Counted from the first letter of the stretch, positions 19,136 to 27,999 are shown. The stretch: DNA of 64,000 nucleotides from Bradyrhizobium cosmicum (GCF_007290395.2 NZ_CP041656.2:5270001-5334000), one strand, 5' to 3'. A program made the numbers and translations. Notes: generated by a model not told the origin, from the letters alone.

Positions 19136-19219
19136 GTCATTGCGAGCGAAGCGAAGCAATCCAGAATCTCACCGGGGAGACAGCCTGGATTGCTTCGTCG
19201 CTTCGCTCCTCGCAATGAC
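19136..19219. repeat. Palindromic intergenic repeat, family A copy 2
   Basis: The arms gtcattgcgagcgaagcgaa and ...tcgctcctcgcaatgac face each other, with the inner pair aagcaatcca / tggattgctt. This copy sits inside the liv operon between livK and livH, 37 bp before the livH start, where a transcript hairpin would form directly after the livK message. Confidence 0.9.
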
Positions 19220-19266
19220 GAGGCTCGCGCGACGATCTCGATTTGCTTCCCTGCTCCCGCAGCCCT

Positions 19267-20511
19267 TTACTTCATCGGCCAGGTCGCTTCGGCGATCGCG
19301 GCCTGCGGCGGGAAGATGGTGACGAACTTGCCGCCGATATATTGCAGCAGCACCGGATCGGCGTCGTTGTTCTGCCCGGTCTCGTCGAACTTGACGCGCT
19401 TCCAGGGCATGATGGTCTGCTCGCCCGGGATGTCGGTCGCGGCCAGCGCGTCGCGGATCTTCTCGCCCTCGGCCGACTTGGCGCGGTTGATCGCGTCGGC
19501 GAGGATGATCAGGCCCATGAACTGGCGCGAGGTGAGGTCGTTGAAGTCCTTGCCCGAACGCGCCTTGAACATCTCGTTGATCTTGCCGACCATCGGGCGC
19601 TTCTGCGCGAGGTCGAGCGAGAAGGTGCCGCGCGAGATCACGCCTTCGAGCTTGTCGCCGACGGCGTCATAGAGCGCCTTCTCGGAGAAGCCGGCATCCT
19701 GCGCCACGATCGCGTTCGGCTTGTAGCCGAGCTCGGCCATGGTCTTGACCAGCAGGATGCCGTCGGTGGTGTAGCTCGAGGGCATCAGCACGTCGGCATT
19801 CGCGGTCTTGAGCTGCTGCACCTCGGCCGAGAGCGAGGGCGAGTTGGCGCGGTACTTGATGTCGGTGACGATCTTGTAGCCGCGCTCGCCGGCGATCTTG
19901 GCCTGGGCGTTGCCGGAGTCGGTGCCGAAGATGGTGTCTTCGTGGAACAGCGACAGCGTCTCGATCTTGGTGCCCTTCTTCTTCATGGCGTCGAAGAAGT
20001 CGAACATGGCGGCCGAGTACATCTCGTCATGCGGGGCGGCGCGGAAGTAATATTTGAGACCGCGGCGATGCAGGCTCGGCGAGGAGTTGTCGGCCGAGAC
20101 GAACGGAATCTGGTAGCGCTCGCAGATCTGGCTGACGGTGACGGCAACCGCGCTCTGATAGGTGCCGATGATGGCGGAGACCTTCTCCTGCGTGATCAGG
20201 CGCTCGGCTTCGGCGCGGCCTTTCTGCGGATCGGCCTGGTGGTCGGCGAACACGAGACGGATTTTTGCGCCGCCGAGGCCCGGCAGGCCCTCGCCCTTCG
20301 CCAGCGGCAGGTCGAAATCGGTGTCCTTGTTGATGACCTCGAGCGCGGTCTCATAGGCCTTCTGCGCGTCGACGCCCTGCTGGGCGCTGCCGCCGGAGAA
20401 CGGATAGATGACGCCGATCACGACTTCCGAGGTCTGGGCGCGTGCAGCAAGCGGCATTAGCGCAGCCGTAGCTGTCGCACCAAGCAGCACGTCGCGGCGA
20501 GAGATCGTCAT
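19267..20511 (-). CDS. ABC transporter periplasmic substrate-binding protein (Peripla_BP_6, LivK type)
   Basis: This 414-residue type I periplasmic binding protein starts with a twin-arginine-like signal (MTISRRDVLLGATATAALMP, cleavage probably after ARA), suggesting Tat export. The mature protein begins EVVIGVIYPFSGGSAQQGVD, the usual opening of this family. It has SAIIGTYQSAVAVTVSQICE and IPFVSADNSSPSLHRRGLKYYFR, regions that contact the ligand alpha-amino/carboxyl groups in LivJ-like proteins. It is the first gene of the liv operon. The nearby LysR/DUF1445/amidohydrolase genes argue for an amide, ureide or hydroxyacid ligand, but this is inference. Branched-chain amino acids remain possible. 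Confidence 0.88.
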   Translation of the reverse strand: MTISRRDVLLGATATAALMPLAARAQTSEVVIGVIYPFSGGSAQQGVDAQKAYETALEVINKDTDFDLPLAKGEGLPGLGGAKIRLVFADHQADPQKGRAEAERLITQEKVSAIIGTYQSAVAVTVSQICERYQIPFVSADNSSPSLHRRGLKYYFRAAPHDEMYSAAMFDFFDAMKKKGTKIETLSLFHEDTIFGTDSGNAQAKIAGERGYKIVTDIKYRANSPSLSAEVQQLKTANADVLMPSSYTTDGILLVKTMAELGYKPNAIVAQDAGFSEKALYDAVGDKLEGVISRGTFSLDLAQKRPMVGKINEMFKARSGKDFNDLTSRQFMGLIILADAINRAKSAEGEKIRDALAATDIPGEQTIMPWKRVKFDETGQNNDADPVLLQYIGGKFVTIFPPQAAIAEATWPMK

Positions 20512-20600
20512 GGCAAAGTCCTCTGTTACTGAATTTCGGTTGATCGAATGAAGCGATTGACGGATGCGGTAAAGCCCGAAGAAGCAGCAAAAGCTGCCTA

Positions 20601-21416
20601 CTAAATCACGGCCATGTTCCTGTTCTTCAGATCCGTCACCAGCATAAGGCCAGGCGAATGCGTGATCGCGAACGGGACCTTGGCGGCATTGATGACCGAT
20701 TGCGGTGTCACGCCGCAGGCCCAGAACACCGGGATCTCGTCGTCGGCGACCGGCACCGGATCGCCGTAATCCGGCTTGGCGATGTCCTTGATGCCGATCA
20801 GGTGCGGATGGCCGAGATGCACCGGCGCGCCGTGCACGGCGGGATAGCGCGAGGTGATCTGCACCGCGCGGATCGCATCGGCCGGTTTGAAGGGGCGCAT
20901 CGACACCACCATGGGGCCGGCGAACGGACCGGCCTCGCCGCAGGCGATGTTGGTGCGATACATCGGCACCCGCACGTTCTGCTCGATATGGCGGATCGGC
21001 ATGCCCTCGTCGAGCAGCGCCTCCTCGAACGAGAAGGAGCAGCCGAGCACGAAGGTCACGAGATCGTCGCGCCAGTATCTGGTCACGTCGGTCGGCTCCT
21101 CGACCACCTCACCGTGGCGCCAGACGCGATAGCGCGGCACGTCGGTGCGGATGTCCAGGTCGGCGCCGAGCGCGGGGATGTGCGGGCTTCCGACATCGGA
21201 CATGCCGATGATCGGGCACGGCTTGGGATTGAGCTGGCAGAAGCGGTGAAAGGCGCTGGCATATTCCGCGGGCAGGATCGCCAGATTGCCCTGGACGAAG
21301 CCGGGAGCGACACCAGCCGTGGAGCCCACCTGGCCGCCTCGATAGGCGAGCCGCGCCTGGCGGCTCGGGAGGGTGTCGGGTGTTTCAGTTTGCTGCGCTG
21401 CCACCAAAACAGTCAT
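20601..21416 (-). CDS. DUF1445 putative hydro-lyase / D-glutamate cyclase family
   Basis: This 271-residue cytosolic protein belongs to the DUF1445 family, whose mammalian relative in DGLUCY converts D-glutamate to 5-oxoproline. Bacterial members are annotated as putative hydro-lyases. Recognisable segments: [74 protein letters not shown] text ([19 protein letters not shown]) and [15 protein letters not shown]. Start: ATG at 21414-21416 ([14 protein letters not shown]). The frame extends 40 codons further, but that would run into the LysR start. Divergent from the LysR gene and 89 bp upstream of livK in the same direction, so it likely heads the DUF1445-livKHMGF transcript. Substrate unknown; cyclisation or dehydration of an acyl or ureido acid fits the neighbours. 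Confidence 0.82.
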   Translation of the reverse strand: MTVLVAAQQTETPDTLPSRQARLAYRGGQVGSTAGVAPGFVQGNLAILPAEYASAFHRFCQLNPKPCPIIGMSDVGSPHIPALGADLDIRTDVPRYRVWRHGEVVEEPTDVTRYWRDDLVTFVLGCSFSFEEALLDEGMPIRHIEQNVRVPMYRTNIACGEAGPFAGPMVVSMRPFKPADAIRAVQITSRYPAVHGAPVHLGHPHLIGIKDIAKPDYGDPVPVADDEIPVFWACGVTPQSVINAAKVPFAITHSPGLMLVTDLKNRNMAVI

Positions 21417-21497
21417 TTGATCGACCTGCCTATAAACTCGACAAAGACAGCCAACACCAAGCGTGCTATAAAGTCTAATCTTCCTTTCTAATCGATC

Positions 21498-21518
21498 TTG
21501 ATAAATTAGATTTATCGA
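21498..21518. promoter_or_regulatory. Candidate LysR operator
   Basis: An interrupted palindrome ttgataaa-ttaga-tttatcga (7 of 8 arm positions pair) lies 17 bp before the LysR start in the 119-bp divergent interval. It fits the T-N11-A style of LysR sites and an autoregulatory position. A second copy of atcgat is just outside (21491-21496). No direct evidence beyond symmetry and location. Confidence 0.45.
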
Positions 21519-21535
21519 TCGGGGAAATCCTTCCA

Positions 21536-22453
21536 ATGCTGGACTTCAGGTCGATCGAGACATTCCTATGGGTTGTGAAGCTCGGGAGCTTTCGCGGCGC
21601 CGCAGCACGGCTCAATACCACCCAGCCGGCAATCTCCCAGCGCATCGCCCAGCTCGAGCGCGAGATGGGCGTCAAGCTCCTCAACCGCGACCATCGCGTC
21701 GCCTCGCCGACACCGAGCGGCCGGCAGATGATGGTCTATGCCGAAAAGCTGATCGGCCTGCGTGCCGCGATGGTGGCCGAGGTCGGCGACCGCTCCGCGA
21801 TGCGCGGCGTGATGCGGCTCGGCGTCGCCGAGACCATCGTGCACACCTGGCTGCCGCGCCTGGTGAAGAGCATGAACGAGGTCTATCCGAACCTGTCGCT
21901 GGAGATCGAGGTCGACATCACGCCGAACCTCACCGCCCGCCTGCTCGCGCAGGAAATCGAGCTGGCCTTCGTCGTGGGACCGCTGTCGGCCTCCGGCGTG
22001 CATAATCGCCTGCTCGCCGATTATCCGATCGGCTTCCTTGCGAGCCCCTCGCTCGGGCTCGGCAAGGGCCGGGTCACGCCGGCGGAGCTCGCGCGGTTTC
22101 CGATCATCACCTTTCCGCGCAAGACCAAGCCTTACGAGGTCGTGCGCGAGGTGTTCGACCGGCCGGAACTGCCACCGATCCGCCTGCATGCCTCGGCGTC
22201 GCTCGCCACCGTCATCCACATGGCCGTCGAAGGGCTCGGTATCGCCGTGATCCCCGATGCCATTGTCGAGAACGAGCTCGCCGATGGGCGGTTGCAACTG
22301 CTCGACACCGATCTCGCAATCGCACCGCTGACATTCACCGCAAGCTGGCTCGCCTCGCCCGACGTCGTCGCGGTGGAGCGCGTCGCCGAGCTCGCACGGC
22401 AGATTGCGCAGAGCAGCCTCGCGGTTGACGAGCCCGCGCTGGCGCGTCATTGA
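21536..22453 (+). CDS. LysR-family transcriptional regulator
   Basis: This 305-residue regulator has an N-terminal winged helix (residues 1-60) with [32 protein letters not shown], in which the recognition helix is clear, and a periplasmic-binding-like effector domain from about 90 ([20 protein letters not shown]) to the end. It is divergent from the DUF1445-liv transcript and immediately upstream of the amidohydrolase/dehydrogenase genes in its own direction. It is therefore well placed to control uptake on one side and breakdown on the other. The effector is presumably the transported compound or its first product. The downstream gene frame overlaps its stop, with the preferred downstream start 33 bp later. 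Confidence 0.92.
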   Translation: MLDFRSIETFLWVVKLGSFRGAAARLNTTQPAISQRIAQLEREMGVKLLNRDHRVASPTPSGRQMMVYAEKLIGLRAAMVAEVGDRSAMRGVMRLGVAETIVHTWLPRLVKSMNEVYPNLSLEIEVDITPNLTARLLAQEIELAFVVGPLSASGVHNRLLADYPIGFLASPSLGLGKGRVTPAELARFPIITFPRKTKPYEVVREVFDRPELPPIRLHASASLATVIHMAVEGLGIAVIPDAIVENELADGRLQLLDTDLAIAPLTFTASWLASPDVVAVERVAELARQIAQSSLAVDEPALARH

Positions 22454-22485
22454 AAAAGGCGCCGGATAATCGAGAGACCGACCGC

Positions 22486-23736
22486 ATGAGCCGAGCCGCC
22501 ACCAATCTGCAAATCGATTCCGCCCGCCTCTGGGGCTCCATTCACGAGACCGCGAAATTCGGCGGGACGGCCAAGGGCGGCGTGCGGCGGCTGACGCTGA
22601 GCAGCGAAGACAAGCAGGTGCGCGACTGGTTCCGCAAGGCCTGCGAGGACGCCGGTCTCGAAGTGCATGTCGATGCGCTCGGCTCGCAGTTCGGCCTGCG
22701 CAAGGGCCGCGACATGTCGAAGCTGCCCGTCGGCATCGGCTCGCATCTCGACACGCAGCCGACCGGCGGCAAATATGACGGCATCCTGGGAACGCTCGGC
22801 GCGCTGGAGGTGATCCGCACGCTGAACGACGCCGGCATCGAGACCGACGCGCCGATCTGCATCGTCAACTGGACCAACGAGGAAGGCTCGCGCTTCGCGC
22901 CTGCCATGATGGCCTCCGCGGCCTACGTCGGCGATTTCACCACCGACGATATTTTGTCGCGCAAGGACGTCGAGGGCACCACTGTCGGCCAGGCGCTCGA
23001 CAGCATCGGTTATCGCGGCGACAAGCCGGTCGGTTTCCAGAAGCTCGGATGTTTCGTCGAGCTGCACATCGAGCAAGGCCCGATCCTCGAGGCCGAAGAC
23101 AAGACCATCGGCGTGGTCGATTCCGGCCAGGGCGTGCTGTGGTACGACGGCAAGATTTCCGGCTTCGAGAGCCATGCCGGCTCGACCCCGATGCCGCTGC
23201 GGCGCGACGCGCTGGCAACGCTGTCGGAGATCGTGCTGGCGATGGAGGCCATTGCGAAGAAGCACGGGCCGAACGCGGTCGGCACCATCGGCGAGGCCGT
23301 GATCGCAAATCCCTCGCGCAACGTCATTCCCGGCGAGATAGCCTTCACCATGGATTGCCGCAGTGCTGACGGCGCGATCATGGATGCGCTGGATCGCGAT
23401 CTTCGTGCGGCAATCGCCGAGATCGCCGCGCGCCGCAAGGTCGAGGTCAAGATCGATCTGGTCTGGCGCAAGCCGCCGACGCATTTCGATCCCAAGCTGA
23501 TCGCGGCGGTCGAGAACGCTGCGAAGACGCTCGGTTATTCCTCCCGCCGCATCACCTCCGGCGCCGGTCACGACGCCTGCAACCTCAACACGATCATGCC
23601 GGCAGCGATGGTGTTCGTGCCTTGCAAGGACGGCATCAGCCACAACGAGCTGGAGGACGCCACGCAGCCCGACTGTGCCGCGGGCACCAACGTCCTCATG
23701 CACACCGTGCTGGCGATCGCCGGCGTCGCGTCCTGA
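22486..23736 (+). CDS. Zn-dependent N-carbamoyl-amino-acid / allantoate-type amidohydrolase (M20 family)
   Basis: This 416-residue M20-fold enzyme hydrolyses a C-N bond in an N-carbamoyl or ureido acid (relatives: HyuC/AmaB, allantoate amidohydrolase AllC, ureidoglycolate amidohydrolase). Metal-binding motifs are in order: GIGSHLDTQPTGGKYDGILG, IVNWTNEEGSRFAPAMMAS (bridging Glu), LHIEQGPILE and the terminal ISHNELED. The dimerisation lid carries GFESHAGSTPMPLRRDA and GAGHDACNLN. I prefer the ATG at 22486 (GAGAG upstream) to a TTG at 22450 that overlaps the LysR stop. It leads a three-gene run with the two dehydrogenases. Ring-opening partners (hydantoinase, allantoinase) are not adjacent, so the substrate must arrive already open or via the DUF1445 protein. 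Confidence 0.87.
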   Translation: MSRAATNLQIDSARLWGSIHETAKFGGTAKGGVRRLTLSSEDKQVRDWFRKACEDAGLEVHVDALGSQFGLRKGRDMSKLPVGIGSHLDTQPTGGKYDGILGTLGALEVIRTLNDAGIETDAPICIVNWTNEEGSRFAPAMMASAAYVGDFTTDDILSRKDVEGTTVGQALDSIGYRGDKPVGFQKLGCFVELHIEQGPILEAEDKTIGVVDSGQGVLWYDGKISGFESHAGSTPMPLRRDALATLSEIVLAMEAIAKKHGPNAVGTIGEAVIANPSRNVIPGEIAFTMDCRSADGAIMDALDRDLRAAIAEIAARRKVEVKIDLVWRKPPTHFDPKLIAAVENAAKTLGYSSRRITSGAGHDACNLNTIMPAAMVFVPCKDGISHNELEDATQPDCAAGTNVLMHTVLAIAGVAS

Positions 23737-23748
23737 CCGGAGAGAGCC

Positions 23749-24660
23749 ATGCAGGGAGTTTTCGTCGACGCCAACGAAGCCCTCGCCGTGATCATGGAGC
23801 GGCTGGAGAAGCCCGGCGATCCAAAGGTGCGGATTCACCGGGATCCCGATATCAAGCCCGAGCAATATCCCGAGATCCTCGACGGCGCGGAGATCGCGAT
23901 CGTCGATCACACCGCGCTGCCGACCGAGGTCGCGAAGAAATGTGCGGGCCTCAAGCACGTCGTGTTCCTCGGCACCGGCGCGCGCAGCTACATGAATCCG
24001 GAAGAGCTCGCCGAGCTCGGCATCTCCGTGCATCTGATCAAGGGCTATGGCGACACGGCGGTCGCGGAATCCGCGATCGCGCTGATGTGGGCCTCGGCCC
24101 GCGTCATCGCGATGATGGACCGCGAAATGCGCGCCGGCAACTGGCTGCGCGAGGACGGCATGCAGCTCACCGGCAAGACGCTCGGCCTGATCGGCTTCGG
24201 CGGCATCGCGGCTGAAGTTGCGCGCATCGCGTCCGGCAGCGGTATGAATGTGATCGCTTGGAACCGTTCGCCGAAGAGGCATCCGGGCGTCACGTTCACC
24301 GATCTCGATACGGTGCTGGCGACGAGCGACGTCGTGTCGCTGCATCTGCTGCTCAACGACGAGACGCGCGGCATGATCACGCGCGAGAAGATCTTTGCGA
24401 TGAAACCGGGCGTCATCCTCATCAACACGGCGCGTGCCGCAGTGGTCGACGAGCAGGCGATGATTGACGCGCTGAAGTCCGGCCACATCCGCCATGCCGG
24501 CCTCGACGTCTTCAACATCGAGCCCCTGCCCGGCGATCACCCGCTGACGAAGCTGCCGAACGTGACGCTGTCGGCGCATTCCGCCTTCCGCACGCCGGAA
24601 GCCAGCGAGAACCTGATTGAAGCGGCATGGATCCACTGCCGCAGGATCGTGAAAGGATAA
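23749..24660 (+). CDS. D-2-hydroxyacid dehydrogenase (phosphoglycerate dehydrogenase-like)
   Basis: This 303-residue NAD(P)-dependent oxidoreductase of the D-isomer family reduces a 2-keto acid or oxidises the D-2-hydroxy acid. The catalytic domain has VFLGTGARSYMNPEELAELG. The nucleotide-binding domain is inserted with GLIGFGGIAAEVARIASGSG (the GxGxxA-like loop is altered to GFGGIA). The catalytic Arg is in LINTARAAVVDE, the Glu in DVFNIEPLPGDHPL and the His in LSAHSAFRTPEASENL. It starts 12 bp after the amidohydrolase stop behind GGAGAGA, so it is co-transcribed. Substrate unknown; a product of the preceding ureide/carbamoyl hydrolysis, such as glyoxylate or a hydroxyacid, is a reasonable guess. 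Confidence 0.88.
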   Translation: MQGVFVDANEALAVIMERLEKPGDPKVRIHRDPDIKPEQYPEILDGAEIAIVDHTALPTEVAKKCAGLKHVVFLGTGARSYMNPEELAELGISVHLIKGYGDTAVAESAIALMWASARVIAMMDREMRAGNWLREDGMQLTGKTLGLIGFGGIAAEVARIASGSGMNVIAWNRSPKRHPGVTFTDLDTVLATSDVVSLHLLLNDETRGMITREKIFAMKPGVILINTARAAVVDEQAMIDALKSGHIRHAGLDVFNIEPLPGDHPLTKLPNVTLSAHSAFRTPEASENLIEAAWIHCRRIVKG

Positions 24661-24671
24661 GAGCAACAACA

Positions 24672-25745
24672 ATGGCCGACTATCGCACCATCAAGGCTGA
24701 GCCGCTCACCAACGCCATCCGCGCCATCGTCAAGGCGGGCGGGTCCTCGGACCGCGAAGCCGAACTCGTCTCCACCAATCTGGTCGAGGCCAACCTCAAG
24801 GGCCACGACTCGCACGGCGTCGGCATGATTCCGCGCTACGTCCAGAGCGTCGTCAACGGCGGCCTCGCCGTGAACGCGCACGTCAAGACCGTGCTCGACA
24901 CCGGTCCGCTTCTCACCCTCGACGGCCTCACCGGCTACGGCCAGGTGATCGGTCATGAGGCGATGGAGCTGGCGGCCGAGCGCGCCAAGCAGAACGGCGT
25001 GTGCCTGGTCGGCCTCTCCAACTCGCACCACATCGGTCGCATCGGCCACTGGGCCGAGCAATGCATCGATCACGGGCTGGTCTCGATCCACTTCGTCAAC
25101 GTGATCTCACGCCCGATCGTGGCGCCCTGGGGCGGCAGCGATGCGCGCCACGGCACCAACCCGTTCTGCGTCGGCATCCCGCGCAAGGGCAAGGACCCGA
25201 TCGTGCTCGACTTCGCCACCAGCAGGATCGCGCAGGGCAAGACCCGCGTCGCCCACAACAAGGGCGTCGAACTCGAGCCCGGCACCATCATCGACAATGA
25301 AGGCAAACCGACCACCAATCCGCGCTACACCGTGATTCCGCCGCACGGCGCCATCCTGCCGTTCGGCGAGCACAAGGGTTCGGGGCTCGCGCTGGTGTGT
25401 GAAATCCTCGGCGGCGCGCTCTCGGGCGGACAGGCGGTCAAGGGCCCGTCCGACGGCAAGCACAACGTCCTCAACGGCATGCTCTCGATCGTCATCGACC
25501 CAGGCAAGCTCGGCACCGCCGAGAACCTCGCGCGCGAGGTCGAGGGCTTCGTCGCCTGGCACACCGGCTCGCCGCCCGCCGCGGGCGTCGACAGGGTCAA
25601 GATCGCCGGCGAGCCCGAGCGCGAGACCAAGAAGAAGCGCCTGGCCGAAGGCATTCCGGTCGATCCGACCACCTGGCAGGAGATTCTGGAGGCCGGGAAG
25701 AAGTTCGGGCTGGATCAGGCGGCGATCGAGAAGATCGCGGGCTGA
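24672..25745 (+). CDS. Ldh2-family NAD(P)-dependent malate/lactate/ureidoglycolate-type dehydrogenase
   Basis: This 357-residue member of the type-2 malate/L-lactate dehydrogenase fold (relatives: YbjC-type sulfolactate, MDH2 and ureidoglycolate dehydrogenase AllD) is unrelated to Rossmann enzymes. Visible motifs: LKGHDSHGVGMIPRYVQSV (catalytic His-Asp region), VGLSNSHHIGRIGHWAEQC, SDARHGTNPFCVGIPRKG (cofactor loop) and PFGEHKGSGLALVCEIL. It starts at the ATG at 24672, 11 bp after the preceding stop; an upstream ATG at 24627 would overlap. It is the third gene of the LysR-amidohydrolase-dehydrogenase run. The family's inclusion of ureidoglycolate dehydrogenase supports a ureide theme. Confidence 0.87.
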   Translation: MADYRTIKAEPLTNAIRAIVKAGGSSDREAELVSTNLVEANLKGHDSHGVGMIPRYVQSVVNGGLAVNAHVKTVLDTGPLLTLDGLTGYGQVIGHEAMELAAERAKQNGVCLVGLSNSHHIGRIGHWAEQCIDHGLVSIHFVNVISRPIVAPWGGSDARHGTNPFCVGIPRKGKDPIVLDFATSRIAQGKTRVAHNKGVELEPGTIIDNEGKPTTNPRYTVIPPHGAILPFGEHKGSGLALVCEILGGALSGGQAVKGPSDGKHNVLNGMLSIVIDPGKLGTAENLAREVEGFVAWHTGSPPAAGVDRVKIAGEPERETKKKRLAEGIPVDPTTWQEILEAGKKFGLDQAAIEKIAG

Positions 25746-25760
25746 GCCATTACAACCCGT

Positions 25761-25887
25761 GTCGTCCCGGCGAACGCCGGGACCCATAGCCACAAGAAGT
25801 GGTTTGGCGAAGACTCGTCGTTCGGTACTCGTGCCGAATACGCTCGATAGATTCCGCGGTATGGGTCCCGGCGTTCGCCGGGACGAC
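25761..25887. repeat. Palindromic intergenic repeat, family B
   Basis: Terminal arms of about 28 bp, gtcgtcccggcgaacgccgg... and ...ccggcgttcgccgggacgac, pair perfectly around a variable centre of about 70 bp. Each arm is itself palindromic (cccggcg-aa-cgccggg). It lies between two convergent genes and could serve as a bidirectional terminator. Confidence 0.88.
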
Positions 25888-25907
25888 ACTGCGGTTGATA
25901 GCGCGTC

Positions 25908-26981
25908 TTAGTCCACCATCTCCGCAACCGCCTTGCCGCACGCCGTCGTGTCGGCGTTGCCGCCGAGGTCCTTCGTGCGGAGCGTGCGTTCGGCGAGCGT
26001 GCGCTCGATCGCGTCCACGATCGATTTGCCAGCGACCTTCTCGCCGAGATGCTCGAGCATCATCGCGCCCGACCAGATCGCACCGATCGGGTTGGCGATG
26101 CCCTGCCCTGCTATGTCAGGCGCCGAGCCGTGCACCGGCTCGAACACCGACGGGAAATTGCCTTCGGGGTTGATGTTGCCGGAGGGCGCGATGCCGATGG
26201 TGCCGGTGCAGGCAGGACCGAGATCGGAGAGGATATCGCCGAACAGGTTCGAGCCGACCACGACATCGAACCAGTCCGGATGCAGCACGAAGTTCGCGGT
26301 GAGAATGTCGATGTGGTACTTGTCCCACTTCACGCCTGGGTACTTCTTCGCCATCGCCTCCACGCGCTCGTCCCAATAGGGCATGGTGATGGAGATGCCG
26401 TTCGACTTGGTGGCCGATGTCAAGTGCTTCTTCGGCCGCGACTGCGCGAGCTCAAAGGCGAACTTCAGGATGCGGTCGACGCCCACGCGGGTCATCACGG
26501 TCTGCTGGGTGACGAACTCACGGTCGGTGTCCGGGAACATGCGGCCGCCGACGGACGAATACTCGCCTTCGGTGTTTTCGCGCACCACCCAAAAGTCGAT
26601 ATCGCCCGGCTTGCGGCCCGCCAGCGGTGACGGCACGCCGGGCATCAGCCGCACCGGGCGCAGATTCACATACTGATCGAACTCGCGGCGGAATTTGATC
26701 AGCGAACCCCACAGCGAGACATGGTCGGGGATTTTCGCCGGCCAGCCGACCGCGCCGAAATAGATCGCATCGTGCTTGCCGATCTTCTCCTTCCAGTCGT
26801 CCGGCATCATCTGGCCGTGCTTCTCGTAATAGTCCCAGGACGAGAAGTCGAAATGGTCGAAATGCAGGGACACCCCATGCTTCTTTGCCGCCGCCTCCAA
26901 AACGCGCAGGCCCTCCGGCATCACTTCCTTGCCGATGCCGTCGCCGGGAATGACTGCGATCCGGTATTGCTTCTTGCTCAT
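25908..26981 (-). CDS. ttuC: Tartrate dehydrogenase/decarboxylase or D-malate dehydrogenase
   Basis: This 357-residue NAD-dependent beta-decarboxylating dehydrogenase is of the isopropylmalate/isocitrate fold. The N-terminal YRIAVIPGDGIGKEVMPEGL, the substrate loop LRPVRLMPGV, FWVVRENTEGEYSSVGGR, the catalytic Lys-Tyr region and NLFGDILSDLGPACTGTIGI are as expected, and FEPVHGSAPDIAGQGIANP binds NAD. WDYYEKHGQMMPDDW is characteristic of the tartrate/D-malate subgroup rather than LeuB. The start used is the ATG at 26979-26981 (MSKKQYRIAV). The frame opens 30 codons earlier without family similarity. It is divergent from the SDR gene. D-malate versus tartrate cannot be decided here. Confidence 0.88.
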   Translation of the reverse strand: MSKKQYRIAVIPGDGIGKEVMPEGLRVLEAAAKKHGVSLHFDHFDFSSWDYYEKHGQMMPDDWKEKIGKHDAIYFGAVGWPAKIPDHVSLWGSLIKFRREFDQYVNLRPVRLMPGVPSPLAGRKPGDIDFWVVRENTEGEYSSVGGRMFPDTDREFVTQQTVMTRVGVDRILKFAFELAQSRPKKHLTSATKSNGISITMPYWDERVEAMAKKYPGVKWDKYHIDILTANFVLHPDWFDVVVGSNLFGDILSDLGPACTGTIGIAPSGNINPEGNFPSVFEPVHGSAPDIAGQGIANPIGAIWSGAMMLEHLGEKVAGKSIVDAIERTLAERTLRTKDLGGNADTTACGKAVAEMVD

Positions 26982-27136
26982 CGAGAACGTCCCTGGTTGG
27001 TCGGCAGCCGCCGCCTTTTTGACCGCAATGCAATGGACCAAAGTCGCCGACGGTGCAACGCTGCACTGCAATGTTGACCGTGGCGCGGCCGAACGCCTAC
27101 TGATTTCATCCTGTTCCCACCAAGCGAGTACCCCTC

Positions 27137-27913
27137 ATGGATCTGCATCTGCGTGGCAAGCGTGTCCTGATCACGGGCGCCTCCAAGGGCATCGGCGCAG
27201 CCGCCGCCGAGGCGTTCGCCGAGGAAGGCGCTCACCTCCTGCTTGCTGCCCGCAGCGGCGACGCGCTCAAGGCGCTGGCCGACCGCCTGCGCTCGGCACA
27301 CCAGATTGACGCGGCGATGAGCGTCGTGGACTTGCGCAAACCCGAGGACGTGGCGCGACTCGCCAGGGAGGCTTCCGACATCGACGTGCTCGTCAACAAC
27401 GCCGGCGACATCCCCGGCGGCTCCATCGACAAGATCGACGAGGAGGCCTGGCGGCACGCCTGGGAATTGAAAGTGTTCGGCTATATCAACCTCACGCGGC
27501 ACATCTACGCGCAGATGAAGGCCAAGGGCGGCGGCGTGATCGTCAACGACATCGGGGCAGCCGGCGAGAAATTCGACGCCAACTACATCTGCGGCAGCGC
27601 CGGCAATGCCGCGCTGATGGCGTTCACCCGCGCCCTCGGCGGCAAGAGCCTTGCCGACAACATCCGCGTGGTCGGCATCAATCCCGGCCCTGTTGGTACC
27701 GACCGCCACGTCAGCCTGCTCAAGACGCGTGCAAAGCACCAGTTCGGCGACGAGAGCCGCTACAAGGAATTCCAGAAGAGCCTGCCGCTCGGCCGCCCCG
27801 CGCATGCGCGCGAGATCGGCGATCTGATGGCGTTCCTGGCGTCGGATCGCGCCGGCTATACATCCGGGGTCATCTACACGGTGGATGGCGGCATCAGCGC
27901 AGGCTGGGGTTAG
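27137..27913 (+). CDS. Short-chain dehydrogenase/reductase family protein with altered active site
   Basis: This 258-residue protein has the SDR fold: glycine motif TGASKGIGAAAAEAF (13-27), structural motif LVNNAGDIPGG (85-95) and C-terminal YTSGVIYTVDGGISAGWG. The active site is odd. The usual Ser and YxxxK motif should fall near residues 138-154, but the text is VNDIGAAGEKFDANYICGSAG. Tyr150 is present, the position four residues later is Ser154 rather than Lys, and no Ser stands at 138-139. It may use a different mechanism or may not be a redox enzyme. It is divergent from the tartrate/malate dehydrogenase with a 155-bp shared upstream region, and a family A repeat follows it. Confidence 0.85.
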   Translation: MDLHLRGKRVLITGASKGIGAAAAEAFAEEGAHLLLAARSGDALKALADRLRSAHQIDAAMSVVDLRKPEDVARLAREASDIDVLVNNAGDIPGGSIDKIDEEAWRHAWELKVFGYINLTRHIYAQMKAKGGGVIVNDIGAAGEKFDANYICGSAGNAALMAFTRALGGKSLADNIRVVGINPGPVGTDRHVSLLKTRAKHQFGDESRYKEFQKSLPLGRPAHAREIGDLMAFLASDRAGYTSGVIYTVDGGISAGWG

Positions 27914-27920
27914 TTTCACG

Positions 27921-27999
27921 GTCATTGCGAGCGCAGCGAAGCAATCCAGAAATGCTCCCGCGGCGACAGACTGGATTGCTTCGCTGCGCTCGCAACGAC
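27921..27999. repeat. Palindromic intergenic repeat, family A copy 3
   Basis: The arms gtcattgcgagcgcagcgaa and ...gctgcgctcgcaacgac pair with one mismatch. It fills the space between the SDR stop and the amidase ribosome binding site. Read in frame it encodes RAQRSNPE...GLLRCARND, which explains an apparent N-terminal extension of the amidase. Confidence 0.9.

Noticed and set aside
22447..24672. A 741-codon open frame on the minus strand
   Set aside because: It lies antisense to the amidohydrolase and hydroxyacid dehydrogenase, is full of His/Arg/Asp-rich text with no domain, and is explained by high third-position GC.
27062..27072. tgcactgcaat identical to an arm of the phasin palindrome
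   Set aside because: Only one half-site is present without the inverted partner and the neighbouring genes are not PHA-related.
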